Shown piece after piece: positions 1 through 9,789 of a stretch of DNA of 56,526 nucleotides. The position numbers and the translations under genes are program-made. This DNA comes from Azolla pinnata (taxonomy: Eukaryota; Streptophyta; Polypodiopsida; Salviniales; Salviniaceae), in NCBI GenBank assembly GCA_037176905.1, contig JBBBWG010028821.1:1-56526 (forward strand), in the 5' to 3' direction. Positions within the stretch are counted from its first letter, which is position 1. Every line of letters starts with the position of its first letter. The notes under the pieces were generated by a model. It searched no databases. It was given only the letters and a program-made list of their open reading frames with translations, and was not told the DNA's origin.

Positions 1-780
1 ACATGTAGACTTGCATGCCCTAAACCCTAAACCCTAAACCCTAAACCCTAAACGCATGGTTCTCTCCTAAACCCTAAACCCTACTAAACGCATGGTTCTT
101 TCCTAAGCCCTAGACCTTGAACCCTAAACGCATGGTTCTCTCCTAAACCCTAAACCCTACTAAACGCATGGTTCTGTCCTAAACCCTAAACCCTAAACGC
201 ATGGTTCTGTCCTAAACCCTAAACCCTAAACGCATGGTTCTCTCCTAAACACTAAACCCTAGTAAATGCATGGTTCTCTCCTAAGCCCGAAACCCTACTA
301 AACGCATGGTTCTGTCCTAAGCCCTAAAACCAAAACGCATGGTTCTCTCCTAAACCCTAAACCCTACTAAACGCATGGTTCTGTCCTAAGCCCTAGACCC
401 TGAACCCTAAACGCATGGTTCTCTCCTAAACCCTACTAAACGCATGGTTCTGTCCTATCCCCAAAACCCTAAACGCATGGTTCTCTCCTAAACCCTAATC
501 CCTACTAAACGCATGGTTCTGTCCTAAGCCCTAAACCCTAAACGCATGGTTCTCTCCTAAACCTTAAACCCTACTAAACGAATGGCTCTATCCTAAGCCC
601 TAAACCCTAAACCCTAAACCTTAAACACCTACACCCCTAACCGTGTGGTTCTGTCCTGAAATTAGGGTTTAGGGCTTAGGACAGAACCATGCGTTTAGTA
701 GGGATTAGGGTTTAGGAGAGAACCATGCGTTTAGGGTTTAGGGTTTAGGGTTTAGGGTTTAGGGCATGCAAGTCTACATG
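1..780. repeat. Telomere-like repeat block with inverted ends
   Basis: Runs of CCCTAAA alternate with a spacer containing CGCATGGTTCT about every 30-45 bases, roughly 16 times in direct orientation. From about 662 the same sequence runs in reverse complement, and the last 20 bases (761-780) are the exact reverse complement of the first 20 bases of the window. The two arms (about 1-118 and 663-780) match almost perfectly, so the block is one large fold-back. It ends 77 bases before the start codon of the lectin gene. It could be an interstitial telomeric block, a fold-back transposon that captured telomeric DNA, or an assembly fold-back. The left end may continue outside the window. Confidence 0.85.
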
Positions 781-857
781 TGTTTGCCGGAGATTGAACC
801 TGTTCTGATCCATGCTTCGGTGCCTAGATCACTCCATTTGCACCGCCAGAGGTAGCC

Positions 858-3352
858 ATGGATCCTTCCGTGTACAACACAGTCTACCCTCCTTCACGAT
901 CAGAGGAGGAAGAAGAAGACGGGCGCCATCGCCCACATCAATACATGCCTCCTTCACAAGAAGGCTTCCACCATCGCCCAAACGGAGCCCCTCCTCCCTT
1001 CAATCCATACAATGATCCTGCTCCGTATAATCAACGGCGACCTGGATTCAATGAAGAGAACTGGAACCACGGCTCACCATCATCGCCTCCCTTGTATTAT
1101 CCGGCATCGGTTACCGGTTTTGGCTCTGCTTCAGGTGGTTACGGTTTACCTTCATCTGGTTTTGGCACTGGTTCGAGTGGTTATGGCTCCATCCCGGGCG
1201 GTTTCGATACGGGTTCGAGCAGTTTTGAAACATCTTCGGGCGGTACTGGAAAGGCCTTGGGCGGTTTTGGCACTGGTTCAAGGGGGCATAACCCTGCCTG
1301 GGCTGGTTTTGATGCAACCTCTGCAAGTTCTGATGGATCTGAATCTTTGGGCAGTCTAGGGCAGGCTTCAGATGGTGTAGAGCTCCCTGAGGGACAGCTT
1401 GTTAGAATTTCCTGTAAAGCGAATCCCGCGTTTAACCTTGCTGTAGAGAGGCATGGTGGTGTCATCATGGTTCCTGCAAATCAGGAGGATGAAGCTCAGG
1501 TTTGTTGTGTATTTCTATTCTTGGATAAAATTTTTTGGTCTGCCTTGAGAAGATTCAGGCATATGAACACTCTTGGTTTGAGAGAATTGGGGAGTGATAA
1601 TCGAGGTACGCATTGGGTCAAGTCTTGCAATATATGGTCTCCTCGGGGATTTTTGGAGGATGGGGTACATGCCCATAACCGTATATAGATATTGTGTTGA
1701 GTCTTGCGTATGTGTTCGCAAGGACTATTTGGGTTTATGGTTTAGGGTTTCATGTTCTTGTGGCCTCAGAAAAGGGCATACATAGCCATAAGTGCGTCTG
1801 TAGTTGTTGTAGATTGAGTCGTGATATGTTCTTTGCCGTATGTCTCGTGACAAGGTTCTATCTCGATTGATGATTTTAGGATTAAAATTTTAGACTTGGT
1901 ACGTTCTAGTCACTTAATCTGCTGTATGTGTCATCATGAAAGGTAAGCGGTTTAGCGTATGCATCTTACTAACGTCTAGCATTTTATGTGCATATAGTGT
2001 CACTTGGCGTCTAATACCATGTATGTGCTTCAAATTAGGTTATGGAGGCTTATGCTCAAAGGATGTTTAAATGCCTAATGTTCTATGTATGAGCTTCCAA
2101 TTAGGTTATTGAGGCTAATCTTTATGTCCAAAGGGGATGATGAACATTTGAAAATGGTTCGATTCCAGCTGTGGATTAAGGATTTAAGCTATGGATTCCG
2201 TGTGAAGGATAACTATGGACATCCTGCTTTCACTCTAGTAAACAAGAAGACAAGGAAGCTCCTGAAGCATGCAAAAGAGAAGGGTCAGCAGGTAATTTGC
2301 ATTGATTATTTTCATATCCTTGCTCGTATTGCCTTTTCCTTTACATACTTCTTGCACTTGATTCGATTAGTTTACGTGTTCATTGTTTCCAGTAGTTGGT
2401 TTTACATTTTCATGGCAAAAAATCTGAAGAAAGGTCTGAAATCAATTAACGTTATTTCAGACTCAAGCAACTATTCTCAAACCTTAAATCACAAGCAAAA
2501 TTTGATGCTTGGTGCTTCCATATGAACATCGTGATGAAGTATAGGGATTAAATAGTGCTCTTAGATATACCCTAGATTATAAACTTTTATTAATATCATT
2601 AGTAATGACAGCATCATAGGAAAATTCTTGGAAGTGGGCAATGATGCTGCACAGTACTTACCCGAAATCGACTAGTTGTAATCCTAAAAAAATTGTCACC
2701 CTAAATGCGAATGAGAAGTGTAAATCTTAAGCTTTAGTATTGTCCAAGGCACTTTCAATCATGTCATTGCAAAGAATCTTGGAATTGAATAATGGGCCTT
2801 ATGTTGTGCAAGCTCTCAGTTAAGTAGTCAAAGAACTTGAGACACTTTTTGGCCCCCAGAGTGTTTTCATGGTACACCAAAATGAAGCACTAGAACTGAT
2901 AGATAGCTTCGGAATGTCAATAGTGTAAATCCCAATTACGCGAACTGTAAAAACTAAACTCTCTTCCCTTTAGTATTGCAAAAGTGCATTACATCATTGC
3001 ATGGAATCTTTGAATCAATAATGAATGGATTATATATTATGCATTGTTGGGCTAAATCCCACCAAAACCGTAACCCCCTAAATCTTGGAAATGTAAGCAC
3101 TAAACCCCTTAATGATTCCTCTCACAGGTTCTTGTGATGGATTACCAACCTGACTTGAGAGATGATGACATATTATGGTCTGAGAGCGAGGACTTTGGTG
3201 ATGGCTTTAAGACATTTCGGTCTGCAAGTGACACTCTTCTAAATCTAACGGTATTCGAGGGGAAGAAGAGGATACGGAATGGTTCAGCCTTGGTGCTTGA
3301 TACATGGCACAAAGGAGATCATCAGCTATGGAAAATCTTTCCTTTATGGTAA
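858..3352 (+). CDS. EULS3-like lectin (Euonymus lectin domain), 3 exons
   Basis: Exons 858-1499, 2169-2291 and 3128-3352, all joined in phase 0 at GT-AG introns, give about 329 residues. The ATG at 858 has a good context (GCCATGG). Residues 1 to about 175 are low-complexity, rich in Gly, Ser, Phe and Pro, with repeated GFGTGSSGYG-like blocks. The C-terminal 150 or so residues match the single EUL domain: RISCKANPAFNL near the start, LWIKDLSYGFRVKD in exon 2, then ILWSESEDFGDGFK and the closing WHKGDHQLWKI. EUL proteins are soluble nucleocytoplasmic carbohydrate-binding proteins linked to stress responses in plants. The S3 architecture (one domain after a variable N-terminus) fits. The final codons TGG TAA overlap a good donor site (G|GTAAGG at 3348/3349), so the tail may also be spliced. 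Sugar specificity cannot be read from the sequence. Confidence 0.88.
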
Positions 3353-4381
3353 GGTTACTTGAAATGTTTTCTATTTCACGTTTTTGCGGTGTGTTTGTGG
3401 AGAAATACATGCACGTAATTTCACCGGGGTGTTTGTATGCATGTATAGAGCGAAATACATGACCTTCATGCACTTTTTGAATCAAATTGAATTGAAAAGG
3501 CGGTAAAGTGGCATAAATCGATTAATTGAGGGAAGCATAAAGGCTTGAAAGACATAGGCCTTGAAAGAATGTATAAACACACGTGCATACAGATTATCTG
3601 CGCCTATGAACTAATAACTAAGTAACATCTAGTTGATAAATTGGGGTATTTGCATGTATCATGAAGTGCATGTTTTCTGCTACGACTTGATGCCTGGCTT
3701 GTCTTTCTATGCCTGCTCTCACGAAAGATTTCTGCTAATCTGGCTTGTAGGCATTCTCCAAAATTTTATAGACCATTCATAGATTGAAATTGAGAAATGG
3801 CACGATCCAAAGCACACCATTAACTCATCTCAAACAGTGAAACTTTTACTGGACCTCATAGGCCATCCAATCATAATTAGGTGGTTGCCTCAGGTAATAT
3901 TTTTGAACGCTGGCCAAGACTAAGAAAGAGCCTTCACATCAAGATTTCATCCATACACAGCACACCACTTTGGAGCCCCATTGTTCCTGATAGAACCTTA
4001 CCTATAATAACTACCAGCTCCTCAGTTCTTTATCTGAGTTGTAAACATGCAAGTGTTATGTTGGTTCCCGACTCTTGGAATCTACCTGAACATCAGCATA
4101 TGGCTCTTCTTAAATGTCATGTGCTGTTGAGCGCATCATTGTTCCCGCTTTAGAAACTGGGCAATACTCGTGCTGATTGGCAAGTAGAAATAGCTGTATC
4201 TTCAATACGCTCATTCCAGAAAGCATGACTCAAGTTTAAAACATCCACACAGTCACTCTGAAGCCTACAACAATACTCAGATTCATAATCACCTCGACGT
4301 AAATCAATGTGTGCATTTCTTGTTTAGGTACAAATTAGCCATGTCATAGTCTTCAATAATATAACAAATTGCCATGCATCG

Positions 4382-4412
<31 letters not shown>

Positions 4413-5973
4413 GACAATATACATACATACATACATACATATCTATTTGTATATTTATTTATATATATATGTGTGTAGATATATATGTAGTGTTTGTGGT
4501 AATAAGTGAGTGGACTCTGAATGTGGATTAATTGTGCAGACTTCAGATGTTTAAGGCTTGTATATCAATTGTGGAGATGTGCTCTTGGATGAAGAATATA
4601 TGCACGTTATGAAAATGCTGCAAATAAAGTCTGCATATTATCCAGTCGAGGACCCCAACGTTTTGTTTTTTTCCTGATGAAACTCACACCAAACATGGCA
4701 AAGGTGGCCATACTTCAATAAGTGGAACTTGTAAATAGAAAAATAGGCTTGAGAGTAGGTAGTGTAAGTAATCAGAAGAATAAAAAGAATGTTTATCAGC
4801 TTGTATGATTTCCTTGACAGCAATAATTGTAAATTTTAGAGGTCACTGTGTGTCATCGGAATTAGTGAGATATTGCAAGTAACCAGGAGGGTAAAAAGAC
4901 CGCTTGTCAGCTTGTTTGATTCCCATGCCAACAATAATTATAAATTTGGAGGTCATTATATTGTTGTAATTAGCGATTAGCATAAATGAAACCGCAATAA
5001 AATGGTGCCATTTGTGTGAATTGAGAGAGCTCGTTTACTTTCAGATCTTGTTAGATGCTTATTATGGTTATTATGTTATGAATATGATGCTTTCTATTCG
5101 ATGCTTGCATTTTAATTTTCAGATGTTGATTGTGTTGGCAAGATAATTGAATCGCAAGGCACATGGTGGAGATGAGATAATGTGGCCACATTGTTGGCAG
5201 GGTTTTGTTTTCTGCTAACGATGAACTATATGAATATAGATGAGAAGAATTTGGATATCGTAAGTTTTTGTGATAGAATTGGGAAAAATAGTCAAATTTC
5301 TATTAAGAGATGGTCTAAATGCCCCACTTTTCAGACCCCACTAAATTTTCCACACTGAAAATGTCTCGCAAGTTGAATTACCCAACCTCAGTTTTCCAAA
5401 AAATCGCCTCAAATTACCTCAGCAAAAGCAACGTTTCTCAAGATATGTATCGTTAATCAACATGCTTTAAAGGAATCGATGAAATAGAATACATAAAGAT
5501 ATGTATCGTTAATCAACATACTTTAAAGGAATCGATGAAATAGAATACATAAAACCACAATTTGCTTTAATTCATAAAAATATAAACATCCCGAGTAAGA
5601 AGCATCTGCACATACTTCCAATTTACTGGCGCACATATACATTTAAAAGAGTCCAATCTTCAGAATACTAGAGAGAAACACAATACATAAAACCACAACT
5701 TTTCTTTAATTCAGAAATACAAACATCCCGAGTAAGAAGCATCTGCACATATACGTCCAATTTACTGGTGCACATATATATTTACAAGGGTTCAATCTTC
5801 AGAATTCTAGAGAGATCAAAATTATTGTAGTAGAATTGTCATTTAATATTTTACATAGTTTGGCATACACAAATGATTCCCATTTCTGAACTGTTTATAA
5901 TCAACAGACTTCCCAATTTTGTTTCCTGGTGAGCGATGCAGAAACTTCAGAATGGTCAGTGTCTTGCTATGAG
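3353..5973. other. Intergenic region with microsatellites and tandem duplications
   Basis: I see no gene here. It holds (TG)n(TA)n and (ACAT)n microsatellites at about 4383-4480 and three local tandem duplications. One has a unit of about 112 bases (copies starting near 4764 and 4876). One has a unit of 56 bases (copies at 5441 and 5497, nearly identical). One has a unit of about 139 bases (copies from about 5547 and 5686, to about 5825). The short open frame at 3881-4153 shows no recognisable domain. The last part is probably the 3' flank of the PPR gene. Confidence 0.6.
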
Positions 5974-7875
5974 CTATGCAATGCTAAATGATAGCTCAAG
6001 CGGATGTGCATACATTTCCTCAGTCTGTGGCTGTGCCTTATCATTCTCTAAAAACATTGAAGGCATTCCTGATTGCCGCCTCAAATCCTTACCCCTCATC
6101 AATGTCATGACATGCTCAGCATCATTCCCTCTCCCTGCAGCAGCATACAGATTCGCTAACATAACATATGGTACAACATCTTGTGGATTGATAGTGAAAA
6201 GGCGATATGCAGCTCTCTCTCCTCGAGACACATCTACCTCTTTCCTGCATGCACTGAGTAATGTGGTCCACGATGCTATACTAGGCTCTACTGGCATATT
6301 CAATATCAAGTCTTCTGCCTCCTTTAACCTACCTGTCCTCCCAAACAAATCAATCATACAATTGCATTGATCTACATTTGGTATAATATGATAATCATGT
6401 CTCATAGAATTAAATATTTGTAAACCCTCTTCTAGCAACCCTGCATGGCTGCATGCAGAGAGTATAGAAAGAAACGTCACATCATCAGGCATTGTGTTCT
6501 CCGAATGCATTTGCTCATAAAGGATAAGGGATTGTCTTCCCATTCCGTTCTGACAATATGCGGCGATTATTGCATTCCATGAGATTAGATTTCTCTCTGG
6601 CATCCTATCAAACACCCTTTGAGCATCTTCAAGGCTTCCACACTTGCTAAACATGTTTATGAGTGATGTAACAAGGACGACCTGACATTCAATAGCAGTT
6701 ACAATGGCATAGCTATGCAAGTATTTTCCTTCAGCCAGGGCTCTACAAGAACCACAAGCTGACAGAATGCTGATGAACGCAACCTCATCATGTGCCAGCA
6801 TGTTCTCAAAGAGTTTACAAGCACGAGCAAGCTCTCCACATTGCCCATACATGTTTATTAGTGCAGTTTCAACAACAATACTTCCATCAAAGGTCCTTTC
6901 TCCTTCTACACAAGCATGGATCCTCTTAGCTGTTGCAATGGAGCACATGCTAGCATCAATGGCAGTGACAAATGTGACATTGTTTGGCAAAGTACCTTCT
7001 TGTGCCATTTGATCCACAGTTTGTAAAGCATCTTGGCTTTTCCCATTCCGTGAAAATGACCCAATCAGGGCATTCCATGCTACAATGTTCTGCTCATTCA
7101 TGCCATGAAACGCTCTTTTTGCCTCCAGCAGGAAGCTAGACTTACCATACAGATTGATAAGTGCAGATCCTACCACCACATTTGTGTCAAAACCACAACT
7201 CAATACATAAATATGCAGTATTTTGCATTGAAGGAGTGATGGACTATATCCTGAACAAGCATCTAACATGCTGACGTAAGTAATCACGTCTGGAGTAAAA
7301 CCTCGAAGCATCATACAATGGAACAGACCAAAAACATCTTTTCCATGACCACATTGTGAAGATGCTGCAATCATCGCCGTCCAAACTATGATATCATAGC
7401 TTTTCATACAATCAAATATACCCCTAGCAAATCCAAACTGACCGCAATTCCCATACATAGTGATAAGAGCAGTGCAAACTGCACTATCTTCACAGATTCC
7501 ATTTCCATGGAAACAAGCATGCAAAAGCAAGCCAACTCTAACATCCGAACGCTGCACGACAGCTCCCAAAATGCTAGCGAATGTATACCGGTCGACAAGG
7601 CATCCTTGGGCTTCCATATCCTTGGCGAAACGAAGTGCCATGGCACGTCTCTCATGTGAGGAAAGCGCCTTGATAACGAAATTCCACGAGAAGTTGTCCC
7701 GCTCGAGCATGGTGGAGAAGAGCGAGAGCATCTCGTGGAGCGATCCGCAGGTGCCATACAAGTGGAGGAGGAGATTGGAGAGGAGCAAGCTGCGGTCGAA
7801 ACTGGAGGAGACGACGATGGAGTGGGCCCGCCTTCCTCCCAAGAGATCCTTCTGCTTGGTGCACCATCGAAGCAA
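5974..7875 (-). CDS. Pentatricopeptide repeat protein, PLS class with E-type end
   Basis: An intronless frame of about 633 codons contains a near-continuous run of 31-36-residue PPR motifs, for example units with VWTAMIAASSQCGHG, VAWNALIGSFSRNG and ISWNAIIAAYCQNG followed by D(V)ITYVSML or DVTFLSILSACS. The final part (EPSIASWTTLLSACR, then VVPYVMLANLYAAAG) is the E motif. There is no DYW deaminase domain, and the end after the E motif is degenerate. Such proteins act in mitochondria or chloroplasts as RNA-binding factors, mostly for C-to-U editing or processing; the target is unknown. The start is uncertain. The frame is open from 7956 (in-frame stop TGA at 7957-7959) but has no in-frame ATG until 7731, which would remove a likely PPR and any transit peptide. 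An upstream exon spliced at one of several CAG sites, or a non-ATG start, is possible. Confidence 0.9.
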   Translation of the reverse strand: MLRWCTKQKDLLGGRRAHSIVVSSSFDRSLLLSNLLLHLYGTCGSLHEMLSLFSTMLERDNFSWNFVIKALSSHERRAMALRFAKDMEAQGCLVDRYTFASILGAVVQRSDVRVGLLLHACFHGNGICEDSAVCTALITMYGNCGQFGFARGIFDCMKSYDIIVWTAMIAASSQCGHGKDVFGLFHCMMLRGFTPDVITYVSMLDACSGYSPSLLQCKILHIYVLSCGFDTNVVVGSALINLYGKSSFLLEAKRAFHGMNEQNIVAWNALIGSFSRNGKSQDALQTVDQMAQEGTLPNNVTFVTAIDASMCSIATAKRIHACVEGERTFDGSIVVETALINMYGQCGELARACKLFENMLAHDEVAFISILSACGSCRALAEGKYLHSYAIVTAIECQVVLVTSLINMFSKCGSLEDAQRVFDRMPERNLISWNAIIAAYCQNGMGRQSLILYEQMHSENTMPDDVTFLSILSACSHAGLLEEGLQIFNSMRHDYHIIPNVDQCNCMIDLFGRTGRLKEAEDLILNMPVEPSIASWTTLLSACRKEVDVSRGERAAYRLFTINPQDVVPYVMLANLYAAAGRGNDAEHVMTLMRGKDLRRQSGMPSMFLENDKAQPQTEEMYAHPLELSFSIA

Positions 7876-8056
7876 GGAAGCACAGGCATGGGTTAGGTTA
7901 GGGCTGCCCAGCTCGATCTTGGTCTCGATCTCTGCGGTTTTATCTGCCGATCTCGATCAAGCAAGAGATCTGGGTCGGACGAACGACCGCAGAATTCCTC
8001 TGTCGATCGGGTGTAATCCCTCGATCGAGCGAGTGCAGAGCTTCTCTCTGACAGAG

Positions 8057-8080
8057 GGAACCAAAACCCTAAACCCTAGA
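8057..8080 (-). promoter_or_regulatory. Telo-box-like element upstream of the PPR frame
   Basis: AACCCTAAACCCTAG (plus-strand sense) lies about 180 bases upstream of the PPR frame. Telo-boxes (AAACCCTAA) are common in promoters and leaders of plant housekeeping genes. Whether this one is functional is unknown, since telomere-like motifs are scattered across the window. Confidence 0.35.
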
Positions 8081-8149
8081 GGAAAGCAAGAAACACAGAA
8101 GCGCCCATTTCATGTATATTGAGAGAGAAGAGTGTGTTTTATGTTGGAA

Positions 8150-9050
8150 TTTCAATCGGATTGTTGTAATCTCAATCCGATCATATGCATCAGATTGTTG
8201 TAATCTTGATCGGATTGTTCTAATCTTGATCGGATCATATGCATCGGATTGTTGTACTATAATCTTTGATCGGATCATATGTGCATCGGATTGTTGTAAT
8301 CTGAATCAGATCATATGGCGTCGGATTGTTGTAATCTCGATCGCGTCATATGTGCATCGGATTGTTGTAATCTCGATCAAATCATATATGCATTGGGTTG
8401 TTGTAATCTCACTCAAAGCATCAGATTGTTGCAGATCAATGCCATCGGATCATTGTAATCTTGATCGGATCATATGCATCGGATCATTGTGATCTTGATC
8501 AGATCATATCCATCGGATTGTTGTAATCTCAATCACATCATATGTGCATCGGATTCTTGTAATCTCAATCAGATCATATGCATTGGCTTGTTGTGATCTC
8601 ACTCAAATCATATGCATCAGATGTTTGTAATCTCAATCAGATCATATATGCATCAAATTGTTGTGATCTCAATCAACTTGGATGCATCTGATTGTTGTGG
8701 ATCAAATACATCGGATTGTTGTAATCTCGATCGGATCATATGCATCAAATTGTTGTAATCTCAATCACATCATATGTGCATCGGATTGTTGTAATCTCAA
8801 TCTGATCATACACATTGGCTTGTTGTGATCTCACTCAAAGCATATGCATCAAACGTTTGAAATCTCAATCAAATCACATGCATCAAATTGTTGTAACCTC
8901 GGCCAGATCATATACATCAAATCTCAATCAAATTATGTCTTGGATTGTTGTGATCTTCAATCGGATCATATGCATCAGATTGTTGTAATCTCAATTAGAT
9001 CAATGCATCACGTTTTTTATGCATCAGACTGATGTAATCTCAATTGGATT
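8150..9050. repeat. Tandem array of a roughly 36-base unit (GATTGTTGTAATCTCAATC...)
   Basis: About 25 imperfect copies of a unit of 33-40 bases. Each contains GGATTGTTGTAATCTC and then ATCGGATCATATGCAT with small changes. Unit length varies and some copies are truncated, so this is a minisatellite, not a structured array with unique spacers. It starts about 275 bases upstream of the PPR frame, on the promoter side. Confidence 0.8.
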
Positions 9051-9789
9051 ACATTTGACTTAATACAATGTCTTTAAGTGATTGAGTAGTATCAATATCT
9101 GTATAACTCGGACTTCCAAAAGTGCAGTTTATTTGATTGTCAAAGCTCAAACAGATACAATAAGATGCCACTTACTGGAGTTCAACACTTGTAAGTCGCG
9201 GTGACCCATTCTACGAATGCATATTCAAAGGCACATTTTAAGCAGATTATACAGGGTTTGAAAAGAAAAACTCTTTAGAGAAAAACATAGCAATCTCCAA
9301 CGGTTGATAACATCAACAGTTTTTTTCACGTAGCAAACGCCTAGAGTGTTGGAATCAAAGCACATTTTTACTTTGTTTTCGAAGGGAGACTCTAGAGATA
9401 AAGAGTTCAAAAATTTTTGCAAGCACTATACTGCACCTCACCAAAGCTTTTCAGCACTATACAAATTGAAAGAAAAAACACTATAAAACGAATGAGATCT
9501 CAACATGATTGTGGCTGCAAAGCAACAACTACGAACCATACTATGCACACGAGCGCGACGATGCTGCGCCCTTCAAGGATCGTGCTACTTATTATCAAAA
9601 TCAAGGAAGAGGATTTCCAAGGAAGAAATTCCTTACTTCTTATGAGCTGCTTCAAGAAAAATGCTCTTACAGCGTTCGGCAAACGAGTAATGTTGCGGTC
9701 AGAAGAAGCCTTTCTCTCGTTCAATCGGCTGCACATGCTGCGCTTCAAAATCGGCAGCTCAGACCCGGTTCTTGTCTGCCTATGAAAAC
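9051..9789. other. Intergenic, 3' flank of the tRNA ligase gene
   Basis: I see no gene. Short overlapping frames on both strands at 9417-9844 have no family features. The stretch next to 9790 is presumably the 3' untranslated region of the tRNA ligase. Confidence 0.5.

Noticed and set aside
2085..2525. 146-codon frame in the lectin gene
   Set aside because: Only 2169-2291 is coding (EUL exon 2). The rest is intron read-through.
7404..7889. 161-codon minus-strand frame with ATG over the PPR gene
   Set aside because: It is a shifted frame over PPR repeats. The repeat pattern is in the other frame.
8150..9050. Possible CRISPR-like repeat array
   Set aside because: The genome is a plant, unit lengths vary, and the intervening sequence is part of the repeat rather than unique spacers.
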